DNA from: Ischnura elegans
Taxonomy: Eukaryota > Arthropoda > Insecta > Odonata > Coenagrionidae
DNA: 64,000 bases
Assembly (NCBI RefSeq): GCF_921293095.1
Contig: NC_060251.1
Coordinates: 63,257,585-63,321,584 of the forward strand
Direction of reading: 5' to 3'
The stretch's first letter is position 1; every line of letters starts with the position of its first letter. A program made the position numbers and the translations under genes. Of the stretch, positions 11,395-24,895 are shown piece after piece. A model generated the notes under the pieces. The model did no database searches, was not told the DNA's origin, and worked only from the letters and a program-made list of their open reading frames with translations.

Positions 11395-13569
11395 TCAAAG
11401 ATTTCCACCGTATCACGCCGGACACTGTGTCTTTTATATATAAGTATTGTGTGCATGTAACATTAATGGAATATCACAATTGAATGCAAACGATAGGAAA
11501 TATCACTTAATTCAACGAAAGAAATTTATTTGTCATGTATTGATAGCACCAGTCCTGTATAAACATGTGTATGATGGTAGCCCCAAAACGGTTTAAATGG
11601 GGTACCAATATATTTCAGCATTCTTATAGGGTTTTCTGTTGTAATGCAATTGCATATGAGTAGAATAAAGTTATATTATTATTATTATAAATATATTTTT
11701 AGCGATTTGAAAACAAAATAGAGCGTGGTTTTTTCATCAAGAGCTTCACATAGGTACTCAGAATGGTAGGGTGTAGCCCGGTAGAGTATGGCTATGGTGG
11801 GCTGGAATGGTTGTACTATCATTTCAGGTTTAATAGTGATATCGGCTTGATCAGAAGTTGCATAGTTAAAACGTTGGCTTTAGCTTCAGGCTTCGGCGCA
11901 GCTACATTGAGCACTCTGTTTATAACTTCTCTGAGATCATTACTTTGAGGTTTATTCCCAAAGTACACTTTCTCTTCAGCTCAGTCCATCTCCCTTAAAC
12001 TCTCTGTGACGATTGGATCGGTTACATAAGCGGCCTTGCGTGTAATGGGGGATTACTGTGCAGTGCGAGGCCATTATGCAACGGATCACATGCTCTCCAT
12101 CACCTGCTCCGTTCGCTGGTACGTAAGTCCCTCGTTAAGTCTTAAGGCGAGGAATATGACAGGTATTAGCTGCGACACGAATACTCCTCGTGAGAGACAG
12201 TCAGTTATGGATGACAAGAGGCTTACTTTTTCTGGAATTTAAGGAAAACCGGAGGAGTTACTGATGTGCATCATGGGTGGAGCTTTAAATTTAATAGATT
12301 TCCGCATAGTTGCTAAGATGAGAGATAAAATAGTTAAGGTTTAAGTTAATTTTAACGGCAGGGTATTCGATTTTACTCTCAAATTCAACATTATTTTGAG
12401 CGTATGACACTCAGCCGGACTCTCAAAATTATAACTAACCGGGAAGAGCAATTGAAGTTTCTTTGAAAAAATCTTTAATTTTGACCTAAAAATTAAAGGT
12501 CAGCAGAATGTTTAACAAATTCACTTGTTTGATATCTGTGATTCCATGCTTAGGGGCTACATTATTCGATCAAATTGCTCAGCAGTGAAGTAAAGATATG
12601 TTATTTTGCTACAACCCAAACACGCACTTTTTAAGATAATACCAAATTGAGTAGGTACAGGAAATTCCGAATGGCCATTATAGCTGGAAGAAATAAATAT
12701 CACCGAAAGATATTTTTTTATTTATTTCTCCATCATAAATTGGCATTCAAATTTTTCTGCCTTTGGAAATTTTTAATTACGTAAATTAGCCACTCATGCT
12801 GATTACTGTAGACTCAAGGAAAATAAAGTAAGGGAGAGTAACATAAACAAACTTGATGACTCACAATAATTAGAACTTAATGACTCACGATAAAACACTA
12901 AAACTTTGAATAAATTTATTTAAGGGGACCGAAAATGTCTAAATTCAGGCGTTTTCAAGAAATACATTGTTGCAGCTGTTGCGACAATTGACGTCACTGC
13001 CAATCGATCATCAGTTACCCTTTGCTTATGCCGTGATGGTCTAAATAGGTAACTACATTTCATGACCTCGAGAATTCAAAAAAATAATAAGTCTCCGTAT
13101 CATTACAGTCTCTGATAGCATAAAAATTTGGAGGTAATATTTTAACAGATAGCCAAAGTATCGTACGTATCAATAGTAGCACGCAAGGTACATCATTGTT
13201 AACATTACCTGTATTTCAAATGTAAGAATTAATATCTGACGAAATACTGAGATTAAATTTACTAATTTGATAACAGGCACATGTTGATATAATATACTCC
13301 GCAAATTTTAAGGTGATGCCTGAAGTATTAAATGAATAATACGTCAAGACAAAAGACAGCTTCAGGCGAGTATTGCGTTTTACAAATGGAGAGTTATGGG
13401 CGAAGTGCAGAAAGAATTAAAATATTTGCGCTGTCAAATTTTATGAAACCAACTTATTCAACTTCATTGAATAGCAAATTCTCTTCGTTTCGCGGTGCAA
13501 CCTGGGTCAATTGTCGGTTACCGCAGTATGGAGGCGAAAGGCAGTCAAATACATTCGCAGTACATTGGT
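11395..13569. other. no feature recognised
   Basis: No convincing gene. Frames at 11,763-11,948 and 12,036-12,242 are short and unremarkable. A run of ATT repeats lies near 11,675. Confidence 0.5.
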
Positions 13570-13830
13570 TTAAGCCCGCGAACTCACGGCGAAGGTTAAG
13601 TCTCCGCAAACCATAAGCTGATTACGCAAATCGCCAATCTGAACCGAGGGCGAAATCAAGAGGACTGCATTCACGAGTTCTCTTCCATCGCTCGTGAATT
13701 CACCAATCTCGATTTCGTCGAACCGCAAGTCTTTCTGCAAGACGATTCCGAGAGCAGACTTAAGCGACGCAGTGGTTGTCACGAGGAATCCATGTTCGGC
13801 GCATAAAATTTTCCTAAGTAGGGGAAAATA
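13570..13830 (-). pseudogene. possible LINE endonuclease remnant
   Basis: On the minus strand, within a 105-residue frame ending at 13,570, the second half reads as ALGIVLQKDLRFDEIEIGEF, then DGRELVNAVLLISPS, then LMVCGDL. The spacing and flavour resemble the middle of APE-type endonucleases of non-LTR retrotransposons: a 'GVGIVL.KD' strand, a strand with hydrophobics, then the metal-binding 'GDLN' motif. Here GDL is not followed by N and the sequence is lost immediately after. The segment is more GC-rich than its surroundings. The assignment rests on motif order only; a chance frame is possible. Confidence 0.35.
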
Positions 13831-13889
13831 AAACGGAATGCAGGATAAACAGTATAATTGGCCAGGGTTATGCCGTGCGTACATCACCT

Positions 13890-14525
13890 ACTGAAAACAT
13901 CAAGAGCTTGACTTCCGAGTTGTTCTATTGGATCCCAGGGATGAAGTCAACGATCCTGAGGCCATCTTACTGATATACCATGACTTAACCAATTTGTTGG
14001 AGACGAGTAATGATTAAATAAGGTAGTAGACTGCCAAAGGCTGGGTATTACTGTAATAAAGAAAGTGAAATACGATTCGCCGCGTTCGATCCTGGGCCCT
14101 TCACTTCTCAGACTGAAAAAGACTAACTACCTATGTAGGTAGGTGAGTTTTTTTTTAATTATTCAGATTAACCATGCTGGGGCTACTTGATGTGACACTG
14201 GTGAGAAATCCCGAAGATATTTTATTTATATGTAACATCTTCGAGAAAAAAATGTAATTTTTTTTGGTATATCAACATGGTGTTTTTTTATTCACTCTTA
14301 TTTTACTAATATTTCTCCTGTTTGATTTCGGCTCGTGGCACTTTTCGGCGGCGAAGCAAGAAGCGAGCCGATATATCGGCCCGCGGCTCTAAGAGAGTTA
14401 AATCCAAAGTCTAGTTTGCGTGGGTGAGGTTAGGGCTCACCACTGAATAAGGCAGGCGTGTATGAATTTCTTGCGTGCTGATTGGATGTAGAAGAGCCAA
14501 TCCCGCTCCCACCGCCACCTTGAAT
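13890..14525. other. no feature recognised
   Basis: A GTTCGATCC sequence at about 14,083 looks like half of a pol III B box, but no SINE body could be matched to the other copies. A GC-rich stretch (GGCGGCGAAGC..., about 14,350) is unexplained. Confidence 0.4.
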
Positions 14526-14640
14526 ATGAATGATTTTCGTTCGGGGTGTCAAAGCTTCACCCGGATTTGATGCCGGGATCTTTTGATCAGAATGTAAACC
14601 GCTTTACTCACTAGTCCACTACAATCTCCAGAGATACTCT
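14526..14640 (-). repeat. tRNA-derived SINE fragment, family 2
   Basis: On the minus strand this shows an A-box-like TAGTGGACTAGTGAGTAAAG and a diverged B box (GCATCAAATCC) followed by GGGTGAAGC. The order of blocks matches the copies at about 430-500 and 20,015-20,100. No target duplication was identified. Confidence 0.5.
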
Positions 14641-17600
14641 AAAAATGATCTTATTCTCCAAGTAGGATTCTTGAGAGGAGAGATTTATAGCACTAGCTAC
14701 CGATTTATAGAATAATTATTTTTTCAAAGCAATCTCTACGGTGCGTAGTTAAATAGTTTGGCAAAGGAACATATTGAAGGCTTTGCTGACAGTTTTGAGA
14801 AAATATTAACTTCTCCTTGAGGGATAACATTTCGGTTTCCCTTCACAGCAGAGGAGTAACAAACTACCAACAAAACACGTCATATGAGTTCACTATGAAA
14901 AATTAATCAACAGCAATTTACTACAAAGAATTGACTACGGTTATCGGGGCATGGATAATTAAAAGCTTCTCAGAGGTTTCTACGAAAGAAATAATTACCT
15001 GTAATGTGAGAGTAACGAGTGTAAATTAATATTAAGTTCGGCTGACAAATAACCATTTAACCATTTTAAAACAAAAAAGGAAGATAAATCTGTTCATTTA
15101 AATTTTTTAAGACTAAATTGTAACATAGCTGTTGATGTTTAACGCATCAACTCTACGCAAACAAAGGGCACATACCTGAGATCAAAATAATTTCGTGTCC
15201 AATGCTTACCATAAGCCCTGATTGTGACGCATAATTTGGAAAACCGGATAGTATATGAGTCCCAACTAAATATTAACATCGGAAATGGACGATTCTTCTT
15301 CGAATACGATGAGATCATTCTCAGTGAAATCCTGAATCTTCGTATTTTATAATTTTTCAAACAAACACTATCACATTTAAAAGTTTCATTAAGTGAAACC
15401 ACATACTGGAGTGAAAATTAAAATTAAACTCGTATTTACTTGAACCGACCTTGGTTTAGACATAACTATATGCCATTTTCAAGTCATAGTTAGTTTTCAA
15501 GACCGTAAAAGGACATTTAGTTGCGAAGAAACATAGGCCGATGATGTGGTATTGGTAGAATATCAATTATGGTCTGAATCAAAATCTGGTAGAAGTCATA
15601 AATATGTGTTGAAATTGAAATGCTCCATACATTTTTCACATACGATATATATATAATAACTACAAACTAGTGTTCACTAAAGCAAGTGTTCACCAGATCT
15701 CCAATCAACTTATTTATCTATAATTGACAAATTACCACAGAAAATATATTTCTAAGTTTCATTTAAACAAAAAAAAAAAAGATTAAAAATAGAGTTTTTC
15801 ACTAAAGAGCTTAATATCATTCTCCTGAAATATTCTTGGAGAAAGCGTCACGTCAATTAAAAAAAAAGCAAGAAGTCATGCCAATGATTAACGACAGCAA
15901 AATTCCAATAACTGCGAATCAACGCCTCTTTCACTGCTGTCACCACCTTGAAGTGCAAAGAGAGAAAGTCTTTTTTTTTAGCAAGAGATAATCCATAGAG
16001 CAAGCCCAAATGAGCAGAGATAAGGCATAATAGATGAAGAAGAATGCTAAAAGGGATCGTGGTAAATGCATTAAAAATCTAATGGGAAGAGATTTTCCGC
16101 ACAGGCATGGAGAAAAGAGGATATAAGGGAGAAAAAAATTGAAGCACGTTCGAGCGAATCGGGACAACAATCGAGGTAGCGAGATAAAGAGAGAGAGAGA
16201 GAGAGATAGAGAGAGAAAGAAACTTATGATCAGAGATTTCAAAATCTTCCACTAGACGGCTTTGTGTCGCGATGAAGCAATAAAGCCAAGGTGATTAACG
16301 GATGAAAAACAATTAGTTTACTGACGCGAAACGATTTAACGCACTTAAGCCACACTCATGCAAGCACGAAGTTTCTTTCAGGGACAAAAAATTCTCGGAA
16401 CTTGTAATCTTCCAATAAGAACTGGGCGAGAAACCAATAAAAGTAAGCGATAGTAATGCCGAAGTTATTGCCTCAGGCCTCTTGGGGCATCGACCAGCAG
16501 TTCCTTGGAAATATGACTGCTGCGACAGGCATGGACTCCAGAAATGATTGAAAATTTACCGTCTAGTGACTTAATTTTGACATCTCTGAAAAGGATGAAA
16601 TATGAAAATGAGTTGGACGAATGCAGGGGAATAACAGCCAAATGCAAGGATTTCCTCCAAAAGAAGATGCTTGATTTTTCAGTATTTTTTTCTACTTACA
16701 TGGGCCCCAGAGCTCTGTAAAAGTGCGGAAGATTATTATTAAAAGGGAAATATTTCAAATATTTAACTATTCATATTGAAAAAAATCAACGGTGGAGGTA
16801 GCCATTTTGATCGAAAAATGCATTTAATTCAGCTTTATCATAATTATAACAATAATTTATAATACATTCTTTTCCCTGCGATCACTCATCTTCTTTACTT
16901 CGATTTTTTAAGCCTTCGTAGATTCATAATTTTCACATTTTGTGCTTAAATGAAAAAATCCAGAGAAATGAGAGGTTCCACTCCTTTATGAGTTCATTTA
17001 TATGTGATAAAATTAATATAGGCATTGTGTGGAACCCCGGTAGTGATTATATTAAAATGAAAGGATTCGTATATAAAACTTTTATGTCCTCTTACTCCTC
17101 CAAGATCGCTTCCCTGGTATAAAATCCTTCAGTTGAAAACTCTTCTTTTACAAATTGCATGTACTTGGTGCAAAAATCTCTTTTCGGAGCGCAATTTAAA
17201 GAAAATCATAAAGATGCATTTTCAACAATAAACACCCACCACCCCTAACTCTTTTCACAGCTATAGCATTAAGAATATGACATTTTATCCTAACGCTGAG
17301 GGACATCGCCAACTTCACTTTCATGGCTCTTTAATGCCGAAATAAAAGTAAAACTACCTACGCAATTCGTACGTATCCTTCGGCATATATCGCATAAGCT
17401 AAAAATTTTCCTGCCTATTTTTGTCTCGTGAGGAATTTTTTACGAGTTTAAAATGTTCAATGACGTAGTCTACATTTTTGTCCTACATTTATGCGTGGTA
17501 TGATAGTCATTTATTTAAAAATACGAGCGGCTCTATAAATATTTCCAAAGTCTTAAACGAACCATGGAAGAGAATTATTGCTGCTTTGGCGGTGTCATTA

Positions 17601-20014
17601 TTTCTAAATCCTCCATAAGATGATTAAACACTAAATTTCGAGAAAACTGATGGCTGAACGACTGAAGATGATGTAGTATTATGATTACGGATTTATTTGA
17701 CCAAAGTGGCATGAATGAATGCAGGTTTATATCTGCTTGGTTTGAAAATGCCATGAACTGGATCGAGCAAACTGTCAAACGTTATATTGATAGCACTTAC
17801 GGAAGTCGTTAAATTGGTGTAGATATCGATAAAGTCAAACGGAAGCCTGAACTGAGTAACGTTTCCACGACTTTCGGAGCTCTTCCTGGGAACATAATAT
17901 TGCCAGCATTTTTCCCGTCTTTAACCTGAAAGGAGAATTAAAGTTTCCATTGATATTTTCTTCGTGATCTTTCTGCATGGCTCTCTTTCTCCTCATTTTT
18001 TTACATCTATTCTCCCTCTCTTCTCTTCCAGCCTCATTTAAAACAGAGAAACACCATCTTCTTTTATAACGCGAAGGGATATGAAAACGTTGAAGAGGTA
18101 TCAGTTTTAATCAGTCATTAGTTCTGTTTGTTATGCATGATACATTGAATATTGAACACTGAAATATGTTTACATTAACAAATTAATATTACTATTCATT
18201 TTTGCATACGTCTTAATTCCAGCTACGATAGAATTTAGGGTATAATACTAAATGGCTTTATATTAGTAGTATGGTATAAGACTAAGATTTTTCGCTAAAT
18301 ACGCTCACACTCTTAATTTCACTGCTTGAATACAATTGAACGTTCCAATACATTTTACGTAAAAATGAGAAAAATTGCTAATTAATGAATGCTGTTTATT
18401 ACGAATTGCTCCTTAGGCAAAAATGAGAATTACTACCCCATTTCTGGTAGTGTTCTTAAACATAATTTCCATTCTATTCTTTAACGCCACTTGAACCTAC
18501 TTCTATTCTACTCTCTCACACCATTAGTTTCACTCTACGTTATCCTTTCCATGGCTACCTAATTCACCACCCTTAATATTCATCAACATCCGTTACTTTC
18601 TCATTATATTTAGACATTGCTGTCAAATATCCTAAAATTAGAATTAGTCGCCTTGTTGATGGATGTAGTATAGCACGATACGCACCTTTTACGAGAAAAA
18701 TTAGGTTTCTATGTCCTCAAACTACTCAATGCGTAATACGAGGAAAGGGAATTAACAATGAGCTTTTTGCTCAATGATTCACAAACCCTTTCATCTAGAG
18801 AATAAAAATATGGTTAGATGGAGCTTTAAATGTCTCTTTGTGCAATCAGAGAGGAATTGAAATTGACGAGCGACAGCCTTTAAGCATCTAAAATTTATGT
18901 CTTCATAGCAAGTTGATGATTCAGAGGCCTTGTATCTCTCTAAGAGTGTGAATGCGGTCAAAATGACCCCTCCAACCGTTGAAAAGATTATCTATCAGCC
19001 GTAATGAAATTGACAAAGAAGGTTTCACCGAATAACCCCTTTTATTTCCTCAAAAATGCATACACAATTCAATGAATTCAAAGGCATACTTTTCAGAAAA
19101 ATTACGAAAACAGTTAAAGTCCAATAAATCTCATCAGAACGATTGAAAGAGTTGAAATTTTCTCTAGACTTTGAAATAAAAATATATTTTCTCTTAAAAA
19201 AATTCAAAATTCATTCCATTATTAATTATTCCATACAGAGAGAGTTCCCATAATATTCTATTAGGAAATATTTGATAAAATAGCAATGCAAAGCCGTCTT
19301 TGAAGGAATAAATTGGGCTAGAAAGAATATCCTTGTAGTTTTCAACAAGCAGGTGATAGATTCAACTCATTGAGCATCATAATTACAGCAATATTCATTA
19401 AAATATTTTTAATAGGGACGATAGAATATTGGATATCACTATAGAGGTCAAGTGACTCTCATATCAAAAAACTAGCGGGTGACTTAAGGGTTTATGCTCA
19501 AGGTTGACTCGTGACAGTGATTGATGACGTAAATATTTGATAGATGCTTATCAAATATTTCCATCCTAATCATTCAATATATTAAACAATATCAGCGCTT
19601 ACGGGGACATTTCACGATGTAAGTCGTCTTCTTAGGTGGTAATTTATATGAGCTTCTGAGGATTGTTGAGAGTAATATCGAGTAAGCTTTATGAAAAACC
19701 TTTCTGCACGTAACACCTGGCAGAAGGACTCGAAGATTGAGAATTTCACGGGGGTCTTCATCGAAAATAATGGCGAATAGATATGAAATACAACTTAGCA
19801 ATGAAAGAACCACTTCAAAACAGTAGCTAATCTTATCAGGCATTTCCGTGAGAAACATAGTCACCTACTCCGTGTTTTAACGCAATATACTGGCTTGGAT
19901 AGGTAGAATCACCCTAAATTAAGCCGCAAACTAACAAGGTACAAGTCTACAAGTATAAGAACCAGGTAGAGGTGCCAGTTTCCCTGGGCCGCCTTGCTAT
20001 TCAAGAGTTTTAGT
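14641..20014. other. no gene recognised; one GA microsatellite
   Basis: A long AT-rich spacer. The only simple structure is a GAGA run at about 16,187-16,216, which creates a low-complexity minus-strand frame (15,940-16,242). Frames at 15,139-15,402 (minus), 17,575-17,778 (minus) and 19,592-19,864 (minus) carry no recognisable domain. No splice-flanked conserved block stood out. Confidence 0.5.
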
Positions 20015-20100
20015 CCGGGGGCTTTCAATAGCTTCACCCTGTATTTGAATCTGGTACCCTCCAGTCAGAACAAAAACGCAACCTTCTCGGATAAAAAGCG
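20015..20100 (-). repeat. tRNA-derived SINE fragment, family 2
   Basis: The minus strand gives GGTACCAGATTCAAATACAG followed by GGTGAAGC, aligned with the B-box region of the copies at about 450 and 14,560. It is the most diverged of the three. Confidence 0.4.
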
Positions 20101-22029
20101 TCCAGAATAAATCCGAGTTTTTAAGATGAAATTTGGGAGGCCGATTCCCTATCTGAATTCCACTTTACTATCCTATTTTATCATCACCTATTACATGAAA
20201 ATTGCTAAATTTTTAATCATTAACACCAGAAAATAGCTGTAGGAACAACTAGCAAGCAATATTTGAGCCCTAATTTTATTCTCTAGAAAAAAAACCGTCA
20301 AGCGATCCACGAGAAATGTGAAGTTCCTAAAACATAGTTGCAACATTACATATACCATATAAATAGACAATTAACGTTTATCTCTGGGCAAAAATAGGAG
20401 CAGAATAGCTCAAATAACCGATTAAACTACGGACTACGATAAATAAATTTGAAAAAAACTTTCAAGTACTCACATCTTCAATTATATCCTTAGAATGATA
20501 AAAAAAAACAGTGTTAATTCGGCCTCCAAGAAACACTGAATAACCGTAAAAGCTACTCCGAAACTTAAAATCGGGTGTACAAAATGTGACATTACCTAAT
20601 TTGCGCTAACAAAATTACCTACAGCAGACTACCTACTTAAGTTTATAAAAAAATTGAACTCTCAATAAATGAGATAATTAATAATGTAAATGTCGTAAAC
20701 TCTTGTATAAATAAAATAACATAGGAGTGGTTCTTCCATTGCTGAGTCAACAGTTTTCTCGCCATCAATGAATTAAGTTAGGACCTAATAATTTAAGAGC
20801 TCGTGTAGACAGGAAAACGAGGGTGGGTAACAGGAATATAGGGAAATAGCGGTGCGAGTTTTTCATTTTTTGACGGCAGGGCACAGAGGTTTAATGTGGG
20901 GCGAAAGGGTACACGTAGATATAGAATAAGGTGGGGAGGAAAAGTGGAATTTGCAGTTGTGGAAAGGGAGGAGGAGAAAAAAAAAACACATTACACACTT
21001 GGGAGTGAATTAGTATAGAGTGATTATTTATTTAGCGCATTGGATTTAACGGTCGACGTCAGGGTCGATCGATTTATTGATCAATTTACCCGACCGGGTC
21101 GTTCTTTTAAATGAATTAAAAAAAAACGAGGCGCCATCGATGTAAATTGCCGCTAAGGATGACTCGAAGCCATGATGAACACACAAGCGTAGAAAATTAA
21201 ACAAAAAAGAATCATTAGCGCAGTCTATTACTCATTTTTTCTTTAATTTTCGGGTTGTTCCGCATCGCGAGCTCCGCACCAGGACATTAAAAATTGCGCT
21301 CACCGCGGAGCACTAAATAAACTATGCAATTACGATACAAATCAAGGCTCGCGTACGAGCCGAGATTAAAATTTGTGTTATCGCCAACATCTGGCGACAG
21401 CGATCAGTGGGTCGCCCGGGTTATGATGCACTAAGTTTGGATATGGAATTGCCTGCGACAAACCAGAGGGAAAAAGAGAGTTATTATTTAAGGAGAGAAC
21501 TTAACGAAAATTGTGGTTTACGTTTATTTACCGATGGAAGAGCATCGAAATAAACAACCACGGGACATAAAAAAAATTAATTCATCGTAAACAGTTCTAC
21601 AATTAGACGGCGGAATGTCTGCAGTTCATGAAAGTAATTGGAAATTGGAGTAATTACGATGCACATGCACATAAATATTTCATCGCAAGCATCATTAAAT
21701 AGAGTCGGAATTTGGAGGCATTTAAACGCTGTAATGGTGAAGAAAAACTGTACCGAAGTTGATCAAAATATAATCGAATCGAGGCGTTTAATCCAATATA
21801 TATACATATTTATATCGAAGGTAGATTTTTCTTTTATTTTTATTTCCATTAAAGTTAAGTCAATTCAGCTTTAGGACTCTTTTCAGAGTGATTCTGGTGA
21901 ATATGCCCATAAATCGGGATAAAAATAGACAAAATGTACAGATTACGTATATTATAATACCTTCTTGCCAAACATGGTGAAGTTTTTTTTTTATAGTTTT
22001 CAATCAGGTCTACTTATTTCTATGCTCAA
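20101..22029. other. spacer; GC-richer block at 21,040-21,440
   Basis: No coding frame is supported. The block from about 21,040 to 21,440 is less AT-rich and contains compact palindromes such as GGCTCG-CGTA-CGAGCC (about 21,345) and CTCCGC...GCGGAG (about 21,270-21,310). That would fit a conserved regulatory block but could equally be chance. Confidence 0.25.
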
Positions 22030-22320
22030 AAGTTGTGGAGATCGGGTGGCTGAAGTTTTGGCTTTCCGCCTAGTAGACTATGGTTCAAATCCCGGCTGTG
22101 GCAGAGAATTTTCAGAGGCTGTTCGATATCTACTGGCGTGTTATGTGGTGTATAGCACAGCACCCCGTCCATCGGATGGGACGTTAAGCCGTGCTCCCCT
22201 TAGCACCTTTCATTTAGGCCAATGCCGACGCCGGATTTCTCTCTACCCTTCCTTACCTACCCTTCCCTCATGACGCAAATGACCTCAGTTGTCGGTACCT
22301 CCTTAAAATACCATACAAAA
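22030..22320 (+). mobile_element. tRNA-derived SINE, family 1, best-preserved copy
   Basis: The head has an A-box-like TGGCTGAAGTTTTGGC and, about 35 bases on, a perfect B box GGTTCAAATCC, the internal pol III promoter of a tRNA-derived SINE. The body carries GTGGCAGAGA, CATCGGATGGGACGTTAAGC, ATGCCGACGCCGG and TTCTCTCTACCCTTCC, shared with the copies at 5,633 and 8,155 (both inverted). The 102-residue frame across it (21,965-22,273) is not a gene. Its 3' end is approximate. Confidence 0.8.
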
Positions 22321-23709
22321 GAGGCATCTCTTTCCTACATTTTAAGAGATAGAGTGATTAGTAGACTGAAAGTAGGCTAAAACACTATCTTAACCCCATT
22401 CAGACTTTCGCGGGCTAACATAGTAGATGAAGGAGCGAGCGGAAGCCAAGGATAGCGAAACGAAAGGGTTGCGAAACGGTTGAAAAAGCGCGAAAAGGGT
22501 ATAACCCGAATACAGTCAGGCAAACTGAAAAACCCCTGTTACGAGCGTCAACATTTCGTCTCTTAAAAAGAAACCCTAAAACAGTGGTATTTTTCCCACG
22601 ATTAGTGATACAACCTAGGGATAGACATACAAGCAGAAATTTATTTCTGTAGCTAAGAGTAATGGAAATTCTGTAGTTAACATTATGAAAGCGCAAGAAA
22701 AGGCACGCATTTCATTCCAAGGTCACTATATAGCTTTACGGAAAATTGCAGAATTTTTATACATTAATATGAATCATACATATTTATGCATTCATATTCA
22801 AAAGTTATAACTTTTTTCACAGGTATTAACTCACGCCACGTAATGTAAGTGTTATGCACACATTGCACTTTAGGAATGTTAAAATAATTTGGGGGAAAGC
22901 TCAAGCCCCTGTGTTACCATTTGTGGCTACGTGCCTGCCGAGAGATGGTAGATGAAGCAAAATAATAACTTTAACAATTAACTTTACTCTTACAAATTTA
23001 CAACAGTTTTAATACAACTTGAGATCAAGTAGCGAGGCGTGTGATTTATAACACTCCATCGAGTCAAAAATCAGTGTAGACTTAATCGAGTAAACGAGAA
23101 AATTTACAAGGCTTGAATAATCCACTTCTGTTATTCATTCATTTTTCCTTCGTATTGCCTGTCTGTTTTGAAGGTAGAAACACAAAACTGGATTTCAAGT
23201 GATTTATTTTCGAAGGTTGCCGCTTAAAATTAATGGCTGTCATGCAGCTAAAGAAAGTGGGGACACAAAAAACTTCTACTTATGAAATGAATACGAAAAA
23301 GACAGCAAAATTCAGTTTCTGCACATAAAAGCGCTAAATTTATTTTGCAAGTGTTGTGTAAATTATTTCTAATGAATAGCAGTTTCCAAAATTTCCATTA
23401 TTAACTATGAATTCTGTACAGTTTTCAAAGCTACGTATGCATCAAAGTTACCCTAAGGGTTACAGTTTCAATAAAAAATAATCCAGAAAACATGCATTGT
23501 ACAGCGATGGAGCAATATTAGCAATAAGCGTACAGCTGAACATTTATATTGAAGCCAAGTTAGCAACAAGATTAGACCCTGATTACCGGGCCAAGGATTT
23601 TTAGGCACATATATATTTAGGCAAATGAGGTAATATTTCAAATAGGCTAAAGCAGACTAAATGTCGAATATTGGCGAAGAAAGTAAATATGGATCAACTT
23701 CGTCTCAAA
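22321..23709. other. no feature recognised
   Basis: AT-rich spacer. A 93-residue minus-strand frame (22,415-22,696) has no recognisable domain. Confidence 0.5.
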
Positions 23710-24002
23710 CAGGGGTCTTCAAACTTTTTTAATACAAGGGTCAGAAATCGATTTCACATCGTCCGGAGGGCCACAATGCACCACGTCACTTTACCACCAC
23801 ATTAATATAATAAAAATACATTATTTCAAAATGCCGTAATCTTTATTGGTTAAAAAGTTCAATAAATCTATGAGATTTTTGAAATTGTTGATTTTTGACG
23901 AGTGTGTCGATATATACTTCATATTTTACGTGGAGTGATACAATATTTTAATCAGCCTCTGGGGGCCGTATGCGGGCCGGGGGCCGCGGATTGAAGGCCC
24001 TA
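23710..24002. mobile_element. hAT-like MITE, 293 bp
   Basis: The left end CAGGGGTCTTCAAACTTTTT and the inverted right end TAGGGCCTTCAATCCGCGG share a hAT-type YARNG start and the GG-CTTCAA core. The interior has GAGGGCCAC and GGCCGTATGCGGGCCGGGGG, features of a widespread hAT MITE type. I could not match an 8 bp target duplication. The 74-residue minus-strand frame at 23,926-24,150 crosses the right end by chance. Confidence 0.65.
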
Positions 24003-24529
24003 GATCTAAAAGGTCACTATGTTTTGTTGAAAAAACTCTTGATAACAAGCCATCCACCATGGCTTCAACCCGAATGTTGTTTTGCGTTGGTGAGGGTAGA
24101 AATAACCCTATTAGGCCAATCTTAGCCACCGGCGGATGAATTTTGAGCATTGAAATTACAGAGTACCTTCTGATGATCCTGCTGTGGCTCAGAGGATCTC
24201 CTAGGGTTCAAAACTATTTATATTTGTGAAAGTAACTACTCGGATTGAGATTTTTCTTCTAGGTTGTTTAATGCAATAACGTATTTGTCATATAGAGTGA
24301 AGTGTTTTACATATTTTGTACAGTCCGTACGTTTTTAAATATTTTTTCTTTGATTTATGGCCAATGAACATCAATATAAGGTAAATAAAATAATTAATTT
24401 AATTATTTAAAAAATCATGATGCCTCCACCTCGCATAAAGAGGATTTCTGATTCTTTTAGCTCTCTAAATATAAAACCTAGATTCTTCGGTCTTTAAGCA
24501 AACGCTGTACCTAGTAGGAATGCACACGC

Positions 24530-24785
24530 CAGTGGCGTTGCCAGAAATTTCTTTCGGGGGGTTCCAAAACCAGGGTGGAAAACTTTTGAAAAATAGGGTA
24601 CCAATTAGATGGCTTTAAACTAATTTGAACACTTTTAACTATCAAAAAACAGCATTGGTCACAGAAAACTTTCGTAAATTCATTATTTTTCAATGTTTTG
24701 TTTTCTTTTATGGAGGAAAGAAATTGTGTTTTTATGTTTCGGGGGGTTCCGAACCCCCCGGACCTTTCCCCTCGCTACGCCGCTG
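24530..24785. mobile_element. MITE with CAGTGGCGT-type ends, 256 bp
   Basis: The left end CAGTGGCGTTGCCAG and the inverted right end CAGCGGCGTAGCGAGG are similar, and GGGGGGTTCC lies just inside each side (24,557 and 24,741). Ends of this kind are common in non-autonomous DNA elements of animals. It encodes nothing, and the target duplication is unclear. Confidence 0.6.
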
Positions 24786-24895
24786 CCACACATCCCTATC
24801 AATGCCATATATCATTTGAGACAAAAGTAATTTTTTAAAAACGATAAATTTGATCTATTCTTTGGAAAAAATGTTTTTCTTTCCTAATATTAATA

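Noticed and set aside
16187-16216. GA-rich run as a GAGA-factor regulatory site
   Set aside because: A plain microsatellite explains it and no promoter elements are nearby.
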